DNA from: Chrysophaeum taylorii | Lineage: Eukaryota > Sar > Pelagophyceae > Pelagomonadales > Pelagomonadaceae | Direction: 5' to 3' | Assembly: GCA_029834535.1 (NCBI GenBank) | Contig: JAQMWT010000477.1 | Span: forward strand, 1-38,442 | Length of the DNA stretch: 38,442 nucleotides | Part shown: in pieces, positions 9,260-19,114 of the stretch | Layout of the letters: each line of letters begins with the position of its first letter | Position numbering within the stretch: position 1 is the first letter of the stretch | Translations under genes and position numbers: made by a program | The notes under the pieces: model-generated | The model's input: the letters and a program-made list of their open reading frames with translations, nothing else | Told to the model about the DNA's origin: nothing | The model's database searches: none

Positions 9260-9513
9260 AGCGATCGTTAATCACGGTGCGAACCGCACAAACTTCATAG
9301 CACATAGTGGCCAACTGTGCGGCTTCATGATCAAGAATATGTGGGAAGGCTTCAGCTGTGAAATGCCGGGTCTGAAATTCAGGAGGCAAAACATCAACTG
9401 ATTTTCCCAGTTTAAATTCAGCCACTTTGGCGTTCTTCCACTCGAGGAAAATCTCGTCAAGGATCTTGTTGCACAGGACTTCATAGTCAACGCAAGGATA
9501 TCTTGTGCACGCA
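9201..9513 (-). pseudogene. Fragment of an unrecognised protein
   Basis: A reverse-strand frame without a good ATG has protein-like composition, including LDEIFLEWKNAKVAEFKL and HFTAEAFPHILDHEAAQL. A second reverse frame just upstream (to 9571) is also protein-like and overlaps it, which suggests a frameshift within an older gene. I recognise no family. It may be a remnant of a mobile-element protein. Confidence 0.3.
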
Positions 9514-9571
9514 TCTCACGCGTCGTATTCGGAAATGGTGTCCCTATGGTGAAACCGTAGCATCTGCCCAA

Positions 9572-9919
9572 TTTGCCGGATTTGTTTGCAAAGAGAAGGC
9601 CTTCCGGCTCTGCAACTGGAAGCGATTCAAGTGATTGAGAAACTCAACAACGGGTGTCTCGAGTCAGCTCCTGCAACTGCATTGGGAGCTGTACCTGCTT
9701 GTTCTGTTCCGTGAGAACTGTAACGTGAACCTGTGAGGTTCTGGTCAGAACGGGGTTACCTAGCTACCTCTAGACATCCATCCTTAGGGGCCCTCCCTTC
9801 CTAGCGGGAGTCTATGGTAGGGGCCGTTGGCTCCTTGGTAAGCGTCTTGGCGCCACTCGTACGCCTGCGCGAGATGCCGCGAGGGTTTGGGACTAAAACT
9901 CGAAGCTTGTACTTAGGGC
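9572..9919. other. Stretch with no recognisable gene
   Basis: Only short open frames are seen. The right end (9911-9919) is ACTTAGGGC, the left copy of the target duplication of the MITE that follows. Confidence 0.5.
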
Positions 9920-10176
9920 AGGGTCGGATAAGAAAGTTCGTACGAGCCGTTAACTATGTTTCAGTTTGTACTAAGACATACTCAACGGATCGCTGAGCTA
10001 TGTTCATTTGTACTCAAGCAGTATGTGCCGCCACGCCGCGAGATCGTCGCGATGGAACTAGTCCCCATAGTGAAGTCGGCATCCTTTCGTCCCCTCACGC
10101 AAAAAAAGGAAAAAGCCCGCGCGTTGTAGGACCCGTCGTTGCGGCGCGGGCTAGTCTCGTTTTCTTATCCGACCCT
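9920..10176. mobile_element. 257-bp MITE, copy 1 (Mutator-like)
   Basis: The element starts AGGGTCGGATAAGAAA and ends with the exact reverse complement, a 16-bp perfect terminal inverted repeat. It is flanked by a perfect 9-bp duplication ACTTAGGGC (9911-9919 and 10177-10185), the size made by Mutator-type transposases. Near its right end AGCCCGCGC and GCGCGGGCT form an internal GC-rich hairpin. Two more copies of the same length lie at 15947-17245 (interrupted) and 28744-29000. It encodes nothing convincing. Confidence 0.9.
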
Positions 10177-10262
10177 ACTTAGGGCGTGAGCGGGTGAGCA
10201 ACCCAAGTTCAGCTCGACGCTCTCACCCCCGCCAATCTCAGCTGCTTGCATCAGCGCACGTT

Positions 10263-10285
10263 CCCTAACCCAAGTGGGGTTAGGG
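10263..10285. repeat. Telomere-like inverted repeat
   Basis: CCCTAACCC and GGGTTAGGG face each other across a 5-base loop. It resembles a TTAGGG-type unit pair but is isolated, so it is more likely a hairpin than a true telomeric tract. Confidence 0.4.
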
Positions 10286-10311
10286 AGTGCGAGAAGGGGG
10301 TTTGATTAAGG

Positions 10312-10515
10312 ATGTTTTTTGAACGCGTAGTCAACTTCTTCATGACGGAAATTCTGAGTAAGGGCCTCGCTGAGAGTCGCCTTTTCCAACGCTTCGTTCT
10401 CCGCACGCACACGGTCCTCGACGACGCTGCCGCTAGCCTTCGTCCGCTTCGCGATCGCGCGATCACCTTCGCCGAAACCTTCCTCGCAACCTTCCGTAAA
10501 GAACTCAAAAAGTAA
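10312..10515 (+). CDS. Hypothetical 67-residue protein
   Basis: A short frame from ATG (MFFERVVNFFMTEIL...) to TAA predicts an amphipathic, helix-rich, basic protein ending FRKELKK. It sits alone between the MITE and a Helitron remnant. No family is recognised. The opposite strand has equally long open frames over the same bases, so coding status is doubtful. Confidence 0.3.
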   Translation: MFFERVVNFFMTEILSKGLAESRLFQRFVLRTHTVLDDAAASLRPLRDRAITFAETFLATFRKELKK

Positions 10516-10629
10516 TCGCTTTTTTGTTGTAGGGTTAGGGAGAAAGTTATGGGGTAAGGCAGAAACCACCGCAACGTGGCCGCGAAAGCCAGATTTCAGA
10601 GCGGTTCCGGCGAGCCGTTTTAGGTTTTA

Positions 10630-11640
10630 CAAGTACAGGCCAGTAAGTTCGCCAGTAAGTTCACCTAGTCCATATCTCTAACCCCAGTAAGTTCACCTGG
10701 TCCCAGTAAGTTCACCTAGTCCCAATCTCTAACCCCAGTAAATTCGGCGTAAGCCCACTCGTGCTCACACCCACTCACCCCACTCTCCTTTGAACTCGTC
10801 GCTCTCACCCCCGCCAATCTAAGCTGCTTTGATCCGCACACGCCGCTAAGCTTTGAGTTTACTCTAAAAACCCCAGTAAGTTCACACTTGGTCTCAGTAA
10901 GTTCACCTGGTCACTAAGTTCACCTAGTCCCAATCTCTAACCTCCGTAAGTTCACCTGGCCCCAGTAAGCTCACCTGGTCCCAGTAAGTTCACCTACAGT
11001 GCGCGTGTAGAAGCCGGGAGGGGGCTTATCGGTATTGCGCAGCACGTGTGGGGTAGGGTGGAGTCGTCGACTCAGAAGAGCATATCCTCGGGGTTGCCGA
11101 TCGACAGAGAGCCACGTAGAGCTGGACGTGACAGAAGACGGGCTTGGGCAAGAGGACGCCGACCTCGCGGGGCGTCTGGCCCTGGCTCTTGTTGATCGTT
11201 AGGCGTCGGCGGGCCTTAAGGGATACAGGTTGGAGATGCCTCGGCGACACACGACACGATCAATCATGTATCTGGTACCGTTGCAGTGGCCGTGCGAGAC
11301 GGATCGAGGTTGCGAAGACACCTTAAGCTCGCGATCAAAGTCAGCATGCCGTTGGTTGTCAGGAAGTCGAAAACTCGACTGTAAAGAGCGAGGCGTCGGC
11401 TTCCGACCCAACCTAGTCTGCCGAAAAGAACTCCGACGCCTCGTCTCCGGGAAAAAAAGGCCGCGGTCATGCGCGCGTTGTCAGCATCGACAACATCGTT
11501 TCGACGGGGCGTGAGAATGGCGCGCTGGCTAAAAGAGCCGCCGCGGGTCGTGGAAATAGTCTGAGAGGTCGCCGTAGACGGCTTGGTGGATCAATGCCTG
11601 CCTCGCGGGCCTACCTGGTCCTTACCCTGAATCGGGGGAC
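10630..11640 (-). mobile_element. Helitron-like remnant H1 (reverse)
   Basis: Read on the reverse strand, the 3' end is ...CTGTACTTG followed by T, matching the other copies' CTGCACTTG end. Inside this end lies an array of GGTGAACTTACTGG-type subterminal repeats, then a remnant of the RepHel helicase C-terminus, then the CCCGATTCAGGGTAAGG block shared by the family. The usual CTGT-rich 5' end is missing and R repeats follow instead. Orientation is set by the helicase frame. Confidence 0.75.
11026..11560 (-). pseudogene. Helitron Pif1-like helicase C-terminal fragment (H1)
   Basis: The reverse strand encodes the last helicase motifs of a Helitron RepHel protein. TINKSQGQTPREVGVLLPK and VFCHVQLYVALCRS match the motif V/VI region, normally INKSQGQT...LPxPVFSHGQLYVALSR. 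An upstream frame has LRNLDPSR, and another keeps CNGTRYMI, so the domain is broken by frameshifts. Rep and the N-terminal helicase are absent. A helicase of this type unwinds DNA during rolling-circle-like transposition; this copy is dead. Confidence 0.8.
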
Positions 11641-12180
11641 AAAACCCCCCACAAACCCACCCACATCCGTCATGCTCCCCACACACACCCCCCTCTTAGC
11701 AGTCGACATTTAAAGACAAACACCGGCGGCACCCAGGCCGCCCGATCCCAGCAGGACGTCACCCTTCGTCGCACATACGTCCGGCGGCAGCATGCGTACG
11801 ACCTACGGGCGGGGCCTGTCCTCTCTTCGCCTGCCCCACGACTCGGCGATGACCCCGACTAGGTCCCGCGTACTTATCTCCGCCCGTCAGGCACATCCCT
11901 CCTACCCCACAAACCCACCCACATCCTTCATGCTCCCCACACACACCTCCCTCTTAGCAGTCGACATTTACAGACAAACACCTGCGGCAGCATGCGTACG
12001 ACCTACGGGCGGGGCCCGTCCTCTCTTCGCCTGCCCCACGCCTCGGCGATGACCCCGACTAGGTCCCGCGTACTTATCTCCGCCCGTCAGGCACATCATT
12101 CCTACCCCACAAACCCACCCACATCCTTCATGCTCCCACACACACCCCCCTCTTAGCAGTCGACATTTAAAGACAAACAC
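11641..12180 (-). repeat. GC-rich R repeat, about three tandem units (reverse)
   Basis: Read on the reverse strand, units begin TTTAAATGTCGACTGCTAAG, continue with a G run, GTGTGTGGGGAGCATGA and a GC-rich body, and end near GGGTGACGTCC. Unit starts are near 12175, 11976 and 11715, so spacing varies (about 199 and 261 bp). The same unit occurs forward at 12963-13230, 22392-22450 and 32141-32364, in the last two cases inside Helitrons. Confidence 0.75.
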
Positions 12181-12936
12181 CGACGATTAGTCGCGTCCAG
12201 TTCCATCGGCATCGGGGCGGCTGCGGCGGCGCCGGCGCGGGGAGGAGGAGCGCAAGGGCCTGGGATGCCGAAAAGCTTGCACACCGCCTGGAGCATCGGT
12301 TGATTTTTCAGCGCATGGCGACCTCTGTACTTCCCTTGGGTCAGGTCGGCGAGCAGTTGCGTGCGCGTCCGCCTGAGCAACTGGGCCTCGGGCAAGGACT
12401 GGTAGAACGTTGCGAGCGATTTCATAGCGGCCTCGGCCTTTTCCTTGGCGGTTGATTTGGCTTGTGCTACCTCCTCGTCAGACGCGGGCCGCGTTGTCTT
12501 GGCGAGGCGCTGCTCGAACGTTTTGACGAAGTCGGACAGCCGTTGAAAGCCGACGTCGACTTCACCGCGGACGTTGATGAACTCTTGTTCATCGGAGACG
12601 TCAGCCGCGGCTTCTTCGAGACGTTGGTAGGGTAGAGGTACCGCTCTGCGTCTTCGAGTTTCGACTTGAACGACGCGGCTCGGACGCGCTCTCGATCGCA
12701 CCTGATCATCGGCTAAAATGGCTTTTTGTGGATCCCTAACAATCGCGGCAAAGTGCGCTTCGTCTCCCACCGGGGGCGGACGCGGGAGCTCGCCTCCTTG
12801 ATGGCAGACGGCGTGGCCTTGATATTGTTCGCCAGCGAACATTTTTAAATGGCGAATTCAGGCGCTGGATGAAGTCGTCGTAGACGTACTTGCACTGAAG
12901 TGCCGACATTGTCACCAGGTCGGGGCGCTTCTCCAC
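12153..12936 (-). pseudogene. Coiled-coil ORF between inverted R repeats, frameshifted
   Basis: A 229-codon reverse frame (12842-12153) has helical stretches such as FQRLSDFVKTFEQRLAKT and STAKEKAEAAMKSLATFYQ and ends within the R repeat. An overlapping frame (from 12936) offers a better N-terminus with ALQCKYVYDDFIQRLNSPF. A third (12709-12467) is locally the most protein-like, with FKSKLEDAERYLYPTNVSK. This points to one gene with at least two frameshifts. No family is recognised. Flanking by inverted R repeats suggests it belongs to a mobile unit. Confidence 0.45.
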
Positions 12937-12962
12937 TCTAGGGGTTGAGGCTCTGACTTGGC

Positions 12963-13230
12963 CTTGGTCTTTAAAAGGTCGACTGCTGCTAAGACTCTTA
13001 GTAAGAGGGGGGGGGGGGTGTTCAGTGCATGAAGGATGTGCGTGGGTTTGTGGGGTAGGAGCAATGTGCCTGGCGGGCGTAGATAGGTATGCGGGATCTA
13101 GTCGGGGTCATCGCCGAGCCGCGGGGCAGGCGAAGAGGGGACGGGCCCCGCCCGTAGGTCGGAAGCATGCTGCCGCCGGACGTATGTGAGGGTGACGTCC
13201 TGCTGGGATCGGGCGGCCTGGGCGGGGCTC
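12963..13230 (+). repeat. R repeat unit, forward copy
   Basis: It starts TTTAAAAGGTCGACTGCTGCTAAG and continues with a run of about 13 G, then matches the R units at 11641-12180 in opposite orientation. It contains the conserved CCGTAGGTCGTACGC-type block in diverged form. The facing copies enclose the coiled-coil ORF. Confidence 0.7.
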
Positions 13231-14036
13231 CGCGAGGCGGCGACATAGCCGAGGGCGGTGAGGGCACAGCGCGCCCGGCCCAATGCGCTGGCGATCCCCC
13301 ACTCACGGTAGATGCGGCGAGTATGGGCAGCCTTTACCTCTGTGAAGATGGCGCAGCCGCTTTCCAAAACAGGCTCGCGCAGCGATGCGCTCTGCGCATG
13401 TTTTGGCGAGGGCGTGGCACGCCGCGCTGGCCTCACCGAAGGCACCAACGACGAGGCCGGCGACGGTGCCGTAGCTACGTAGCCGCTGTTCGACGGGGCC
13501 CAAGAAGCCAGGCGGTAGTGCTGTACCCGGCTGGGAGATGATGGCAGTACCCGGCTGGGGGATGATGGCCTTGGTCTTGGTCGTACGGCCGCGTTGCGAA
13601 ATCAAGCTCGTTTGCCATCGTCGGGGAAGCGAATCGTCCTGATGTCCACGTACTTGCTGCGAGCCTTCCGCCCGGGAAGAAAGTAGGCACAGTGCAGGCC
13701 GTCGTCTGTACGATAATGGCGACGGTACAGCCCCTGCCTGGTATCACAGAATTCTGCTCGCGCGTTCTTTGGGCCACACTTTGCATTGAGTTCAGAGACA
13801 GTCAGATTGTCAGTTCCATCGACCGACTGTCTCTTCAGCTCGCTAAGGAGTCTGTTGTCCGACCAGACTCGCCCTTGGGTGGAGATGGCCAAGGTTGCAC
13901 TCACTCGCAATGGGGTCGTCGTCGACGACGAGCTTGCGGAAGCAACCGCGGGGGCACGACGCCTGCCCCCGAAAAAAGCCAAGCGGCAACGAATGCAACA
14001 AGAACGCCGCTTCGTCCCTTTTGACGTGGGTATCAC
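13098..14036 (-). pseudogene. Decayed mobile-element-like ORF cluster
   Basis: Three reverse frames take over from each other: 14036-13602 (SDNRLLSELKRQS..., then YVDIRTIRFPDDGKRA), then 13605-13303 with LVVGAFGEASAACHALAKT, then 13448-13098 with WGIASALGRARCALTALGYV. I recall the GAFGEAS block followed by a W-x-x-x-x-A-R-C-x-L block from repeated hypothetical proteins linked to retroelements in various eukaryotes, but cannot name the family. Frame changes indicate decay. Confidence 0.4.
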
Positions 14037-14039
14037 CCG

Positions 14040-14700
14040 AGCGTGCTCCTCGAGTGGCGTTCTTATTTGCCACCGTCTTCCCTGGTTCGCGCTCGATTAG
14101 GGTTTTGGTCCTTTTTCGCAATCGCAAGTTTTCTGCGGCTCGGCGTCTCGAGGCGAGAACACTCGCCGTGGCAGGCCGTGGGGCAAGGGCGGCGAGGAGT
14201 TGGTGAGGTGCGGGCCTCGAAGCGATGGAAGCTTCGCGCCGCGAGCAGTCTTCCAAGTTTCACGCTTCTCCATATTTTTGGAGCATTTTTGTTCTGCGAC
14301 GTCACGATACCCCAAAGTAAAAGTGTCGATTCTCGCTTCTCGGACGTAACCCACGAATTAAATGCGAGCAAGATAAGCGAATAGGAATCTCAGGATTTCG
14401 AGGCAAGAGATGGGCAAGGTGCGCCAGCCCCAGCGACGGTCTTCCCTGCGCGGGTCCGCATGAACGGCCACCAATAGGAAGCACCCCGTGGAGCGAGCCT
14501 GGCTCACCAACGGATTCGGAATCCACAGGCATGCATCGGCAGAATAACATATCCACGATTGTGGATAGATACCGGCAGGGACGTGAAATAGTCGCGCCAC
14601 ACGCTGCAGGACAAGTGCGTCGAATCGCCTCGGGCACGAAAGAACGCGCCGCGCGATTCATTTTCCTCGGGGATCGCGTGCTCGACGAGTGAACACCCTC
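14040..14700. other. Stretch with no recognisable gene
   Basis: Open frames up to about 119 codons exist on both strands but none shows a domain. Composition changes to AT-richer near 14250-14370. It may be the remains of the genes on either side. Confidence 0.4.
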
Positions 14701-14701
14701 T

Positions 14702-15610
14702 CTAGTGTCGTCTAGCGTGATTGCTCGGACGGTTCACTTCATTGTCGTCGTCGTTGTCTAGAATCTTCTGTACAGCATATGGAATACGAGACACCACCTC
14801 CCAAATACGTTCTTGTCTGACAACCGCGTGCGTCGCGTCGGCGTACGGAAGCCGCGACACGCCACGAAGAAAGCCGCGCGCGTGCACGACGTACAGAATC
14901 GACTGTTCGTTAGTCATCGCCTCTTGCCGAATGTCGTGGACCCATGAGGGCTATCACCGTCTCGTCCGAGTCGTACGTGCAGGCATACGCGAGAGGCGTA
15001 TATCCTTTGTGATCAGCTTGGTTCGAGGAGAATGAATTCGCGCGACATCCACGGCGTAGACCTCGCGATGCAAAGTGCCGAGCGGCCGTGATCGTCAGTC
15101 TGGTTGATCTTGGCCCCGCGCTCTACGAGGAGGCGCACGATATCGACATACCCCTTCTCGAGAGCGCCGAGGTACCTTTTCGCGTGACCTTGTTGACGTC
15201 TGCACCGTGATAGAGGAGCGGCCGTACGGCGCCGACGCGATTCTGCTCGCGACGTAGAGCGCCGAGATCGTGCCAAATCCACTCTCGACGCTCGTACCGT
15301 GCTCTAACAGAACCCGCGCGACGTCGACGCGGCCGTGCTTGCGAAGAGCGCCACGCGCCTTTCGTTGTCGAAAGCCCGGTTGTGCTCTAACAGTAGCCGT
15401 ACGCGCTCGCCGCGACGAGCGACGACATCCTGTCGAACGGGACTTGGTTCGCGTCCGCCCCGTGCTCTAACAGGAGCCGTACGACTTCAACGTCTTTGGC
15501 AACGTGGAGCGCCGTGAAAGGCGCAACCTCGTTGACGTCGGCCCCGCGCTCTGACAAAACCCGCGCGCCCTCGACGTTGCCGTTCTCGCGCGCGGCGAAA
15601 GGCCGTCCAT
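14702..15610 (-). pseudogene. Ankyrin-repeat protein pseudogene
   Basis: The reverse strand encodes several ankyrin units spread over different frames: VEGARVLSERGADVNEV, VEVVRLLLEHGADANQV, then VDIVRLLVERGAKINQTDD followed by GRSAL, and GYTPLAYACTYDSDETVIAL near the C-terminal side. A last frame (14917-14702) ends with an acidic KILDNDDDNEVNRP tail. Ankyrin repeats are 33-residue helix-turn-helix protein-binding units. The frame changes between units imply several small indels, or less likely unusual introns. No other domain shows the function. Confidence 0.65.
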
Positions 15611-15991
15611 TCTAACAACTAATGGACTTCTTCTTACCATCGGTCCCTTGTTGCGAGTGTGGAAACGAGGCGACTCTCTGCGAACGCGGCGGCGACCGCT
15701 TCTAGGGTGCTCGGATCGGACCGAGGTCGTTGGATTGAACTGCTCAGCGTCGACTCGTTCTGCTCGACGCTCCCCGGATTCGTCTCTGGTGTCCGCACTC
15801 GACAACTCGGGTAGTAGCGATGCACTTGGCCGAGATGCTGAATATAAAAAATAAGAAATGCACGACGGCGGTGGTGGTGCCGTCGTCCGCCGTTGCCGTT
15901 TGCCAACGCGACCTTGTGTCCGCATTTATTTCCGTCCGGAGCCTGCAGGGTCGGATAAGAAAGTTCGTACGAGCCGTTAACTATGTTTCAG

Positions 15992-17033
15992 TCCTAACTA
16001 CTAATCGACAGATGTTTGTCTGTCTGTCTGTCTGTTTGTCTGTTTGTTTGTCCCTCGATTTAGGGTAAGGATCAGGTAGGCGCGAGAGTAATGATCAGGT
16101 AGGCGCGAGAGCCAGACAGTGATCCTCCAAGCCGTCTACGGCGACCTCGCAGACTATTTCCACGACCCGCGGCGGCTCTTTCCACGCGCCATTCTCACGC
16201 CCCGTCGAAACGATGTCGTCGATGCTAACAACGCGCGCATGACCGCGGCCTTTTTTTCCCGGAGACGAGGCGTCGGAGTTCTTTTCGGCTGACTAGGCTG
16301 GGTCGGAAGACGACGCCTCGCTCTTTACAGTAGAGTTTTCAACTCCCTGACAACCAACGGCATGCTTACTTTGATCGCGAGCTTAATGTCTTCGCAACCT
16401 CGACCCGTCGCACGGCCACTGCAACGGTACCAGATACATGATCGATCGTGTCGTTGTCACCGAGGCTCCTCCAACCTGTATCCCTTAAGGCCCGCCGACG
16501 CCAAACGATCACCAAGAGCCAGGGCCAGACGCCCCGCGAGGTCGGCGTCCTCTCGCCCAAGCCCGTCTTCTGTCACGTCCAGCTCTACGCGGCTCTCTGT
16601 CGATCGGCAACCCCGAGGATATGCTCTTCTGAGTCGACGACTCCACCCTACCCCACACGTGCTCCGCAATACCGATAAGCCCCCTCCCGGCGTCTACACG
16701 CGCACTGTAGGTTAACTTACTGGGACCAGGTGAACTTACTGGGGTTTGAGATTGGGACTAGGTGAATATAGTGACCAGGTGAGCTTACTGGGACCAGGTG
16801 AATTTACTGGGGGTTTTAGAGTAAAGGGTTTTTAGAGTAAACTCAAAGGTTGGCGGCGCGTGCGGATCAAAGCAGCTTGGATTGGCGGAGGCGAGAGCGA
16901 CGAGCTCAAAGGAGTTGGTGTGAGCTAGGTGAACTTACTGACCAGGTGAACTTATATGAAACTTACTGGGACCAGACCTAAACTTACTAGGGTTAGAGAT
17001 TGGGAGTAGGGTGAACTTACTGGCCTGCACTTG
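15992..17033 (+). mobile_element. Helitron-like element H2, complete 1042-bp non-autonomous copy
   Basis: It begins TCCTAACTACTAATCGACAG followed by ATGTTTGTC and CTGT repeats. It carries the CCTCGATTTAGGGTAAGG block, a helicase C-terminal remnant and a GGTGAACTTACTGG array, and ends GGCCTGCACTTG. Comparison with uninterrupted MITE copies fixes both ends: no bases of the target were duplicated or lost apart from one ambiguous T. A 5'-TC end, a T after the 3' end, no target duplication and a RepHel remnant identify a Helitron relative, but the 3' end CTTG departs from the usual CTRR. Confidence 0.85.
16121..16678 (+). pseudogene. Helitron helicase C-terminal remnant (H2)
   Basis: Frames encode LQAVYGDLADYFHDPRRLF, an alarm of Helitron helicase motifs including AILTPRRNDVVDA, then NSLTTNGMLTLIASL, and in another frame ITKSQGQTPREVGVLSPK with VFCHVQLYAALCRS. 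The expected TINKSQGQT is mutated to ITKSQGQT and at least one frameshift separates the halves, so no helicase can be made. Confidence 0.75.
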
Positions 17034-17423
17034 TTTGTACTAAGACATACTCAACGGATCGCTGAGCTATGTTCATTTGTACTCAAGCAGTATGTGCCGC
17101 CACGCCGCGAGATCGTCGCGATGGAACTAGTCCCCATAGTGAAGTCGGCATCCTTTCGTCCCCTCACGCAAAAAAAGGAAAAAGCCCACGCGTTGTAGGA
17201 CCCGTCGTTGCGGCGCGGGCTAGTCTCGTTTTCTTATCCGACCCTACCGGAGGCTATGACACTTACCCCCCCACCACGTCATTCCCTTATCGCTAGTCTA
17301 ACGCCCCATTCCAGTTGTCACATGCTAGCAGGCGATCGTCTCGATCGACCCTGTGCTCGACTTCACGGCGACTACTCATCGGCTTCAGTTCATTGCTACG
17401 TGTTCGGTTCGTTGTCGTCTATC

Positions 17424-17714
17424 ATGTCCTCGATCGAAATTAAAGATAGCAAGCTTTCGCAAAAACTCGATGCCTTCAGCGGTGAGCGACATCTCTTTCA
17501 TCAGTGGACACGTCGTCTTGAGAGCATGATCATCTCCACCGGCGATCATATAATCTTGACCCATGATACTTGGACTAGCATCTCGGAATCTGGCTGCTCT
17601 GAAGATGAATTTCGGGTCAAGCAACAATGTTGGTACTCCAGAGAGCTACACTATTATGTGTGCGACACTGGAACATTTCACACCTATCTCTACACGAGGG
17701 TTTTCTCTCCGTAA
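17424..17714 (+). pseudogene. Copia-type Gag N-terminal fragment
   Basis: From ATG 17424 the frame reads MSSIEIKDSKLSQKLDAF, then HLFHQWTRRLESMIIS, the arrangement of Copia Gag proteins where a short L-x-G/F-x-N/H-W-W block opens the protein. The similarity stops near residue 80 and the frame ends at 17712-17714. It seems cut off by later sequence, perhaps the start of element B. About 170 bases upstream of the ATG have no frame and may be its leader. Confidence 0.5.
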
Positions 17715-18294
17715 TACGGTTTTCCCTCGTTCCTTCCTTACCCCCTTCCGCAATTATTTATTTCATGACTTTGAAGAACCCAGTCTGAAGCTCTTTTCCA
17801 ACATGGAGTAGGCCTCCAGGTGCGTACCGTCAGGTACGGGGTTGTCTGTTTAATTAACAGAGGCTTCGTTCCTCGTTGTCAGTGTAAACGCTTCTATGGG
17901 ACCTAATGTCCTTAAGGAGTTAGGGCTTAAATCCCTACCTTGTGTAGTAGCATGTGACAAGCGGAATGGTCTGTACACGCCTAAGACTGCACGCAGTCTC
18001 TACCATGTACCCGGAGAGGGTCAAATCTCTCCAGGTTATGGGCACAGATGCGTAAGTGTGTCAGCCCAACTGTGTTGTACGTATAAATGGAGTGATCAAT
18101 TTACGCCTGATCACGAGTACAATGCGACTATGTGTTTGGCGGTGGTCTACTGTACATATTTGTTGTGTGACGGTATGTGCCCACCAGTTAATTTGGTTTG
18201 TGACCGAGTTGGGCCGGTCACTGGTCATATGCACTCGCATAGCCAACAAAATTAAAATTTTTCCTACACAAGCCGCGGAAACTTGTACGGGTTT
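17715..18294 (+). other. Leader or LTR-like region of element B
   Basis: No convincing gene is present. A TATAAA-like sequence (GTATAAATGG, near 18080) and position upstream of the element B gag suggest a 5' LTR or leader, interrupted by SINE-like insertions. No second LTR copy is in the window, so this cannot be confirmed from repeats. The frame at 17896-18255 has no recognisable domain. Confidence 0.3.
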
Positions 18295-18306
18295 TTCCTC
18301 CTATTC

Positions 18307-18624
18307 TAACTAACTAACTTCAGACCTCTCCCGAGCATGGGAGCCAGGCCGGACCGGCAGGAGCCGGTACGGAATCACAGAGGAAAATCACGCAGTTGGG
18401 GCAGAGCGACGGACGTGTTGGTCCACGAACAATCGACCTGTCCGTCGCGTTCTGCCCAACCGAGCGAACCCCATCCCAGCGCGGACTTTCCGGGTGCTAA
18501 CCGGCCAGCCCGGGAGGCGAGCAGGCACAGTCTCACTCCGGGACGGCCGGGGCCGCCGCAGGGAGCAAGCGTGTTAGGCGCCGTCCTCCATCGCAACCAA
18601 CGGTTAGCGATCGCAGGGTTAGGG
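18307..18624 (-). mobile_element. SINE-like retroposon with (TTAG)n tail, copy 1 (reverse)
   Basis: On the reverse strand it ends in GAGAGGTCTGAAG followed by GTTA repeats (18307-18318). It is flanked by a perfect 12-bp duplication TTCCTCCTATTC (18295-18306 and 18625-18636). Its 3' 60 bases match the two forward copies closely; the middle is diverged. A simple-repeat 3' tail and target duplications of varying length are typical of SINE or LINE-end retroposition. Confidence 0.75.
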
Positions 18625-18731
18625 TTCCTCCTATTCCCCAACAAAAGACTGCCTGCTCGAGAATTAATCCATTCTTCAGTCTCAAGTCATCCTGTTTTTA
18701 AATAGCATGTTGATTTGTTTGGTCTTGTAAA

Positions 18732-18990
18732 ATTGGGCGGGCCGGTTGGCAGCCGGAACGTTCGCAGTGGGACGGGGTATGGCCGGGGGGCGCAGACGGA
18801 AGGTTATCGACGAGTTGGTTGTCAGTCACATCGCGGTGTCCTCGTCGCATGGCGACAAGCTTGATGATCACTCTCCGCCGACCCACCTTTCGGCGCCCCT
18901 CGTCTACAGGCCCGTGATTCCGGACTGGCTCCTGTCGGTCCGGCCTGGCTCCCATGCTCGGGAGAGGTCTGAAGTTAGTTAGTTAGTTAG
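18732..18990 (+). mobile_element. SINE-like retroposon with (TTAG)n tail, copy 2
   Basis: A body starting near GGGCGGGCCGGTTGGCAGCC and ending GAGAGGTCTGAAG plus TTAG repeats is flanked by TTGTAAA (18725-18731 and 18991-18997). It is closely similar to copy 3 over about 245 bp. The body is GC-rich; the flanks are AT-rich. Confidence 0.75.
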
Positions 18991-19114
18991 TTGTAAATAA
19001 GCCCACGCTTAAAGTAGCGTACTGTACACATAACCCGCACTTGAGAAACCCTTCATCCTTTTGTGTCGAATATGTCTATCAATCCTATAACCTATTCTTT
19101 AATAGGTCACAACC

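Larger units (their letters stand above)
15947..17245. mobile_element. 257-bp MITE, copy 2, split by a Helitron
   Basis: The first 45 bases (15947-15991) and the last 212 (17034-17245) match copy 1 and together make exactly 257 bp. The 16-bp terminal inverted repeats are intact. The gap is filled by Helitron H2. A clean 9-bp target duplication is not visible around this copy: the flanks GGAGCCTGC and ACCGGAGGC do not match. The internal hairpin arm reads CCCACGCG instead of copy 1's CCCGCGCG. Confidence 0.85.

Noticed and set aside
10000..10182. 60-residue frame in each MITE copy
   Set aside because: It spans the inverted repeat and hairpin, is preserved only because the copies are near identical, and shows no protein features.
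10263..10285. Interstitial telomere
   Set aside because: Only one unit on each side of a small loop is present; there is no tandem array.
16714..17033. Regularly repeated GGTGAACTTACTGG motifs as a CRISPR-like array
   Set aside because: Spacing is irregular, units often touch, the context is eukaryotic, and the arrays sit at fixed positions inside Helitrons.
15947..17245. 9-bp target duplication for MITE copy 2
   Set aside because: The flanks GGAGCCTGC and ACCGGAGGC do not match, so no duplication is claimed for this copy.
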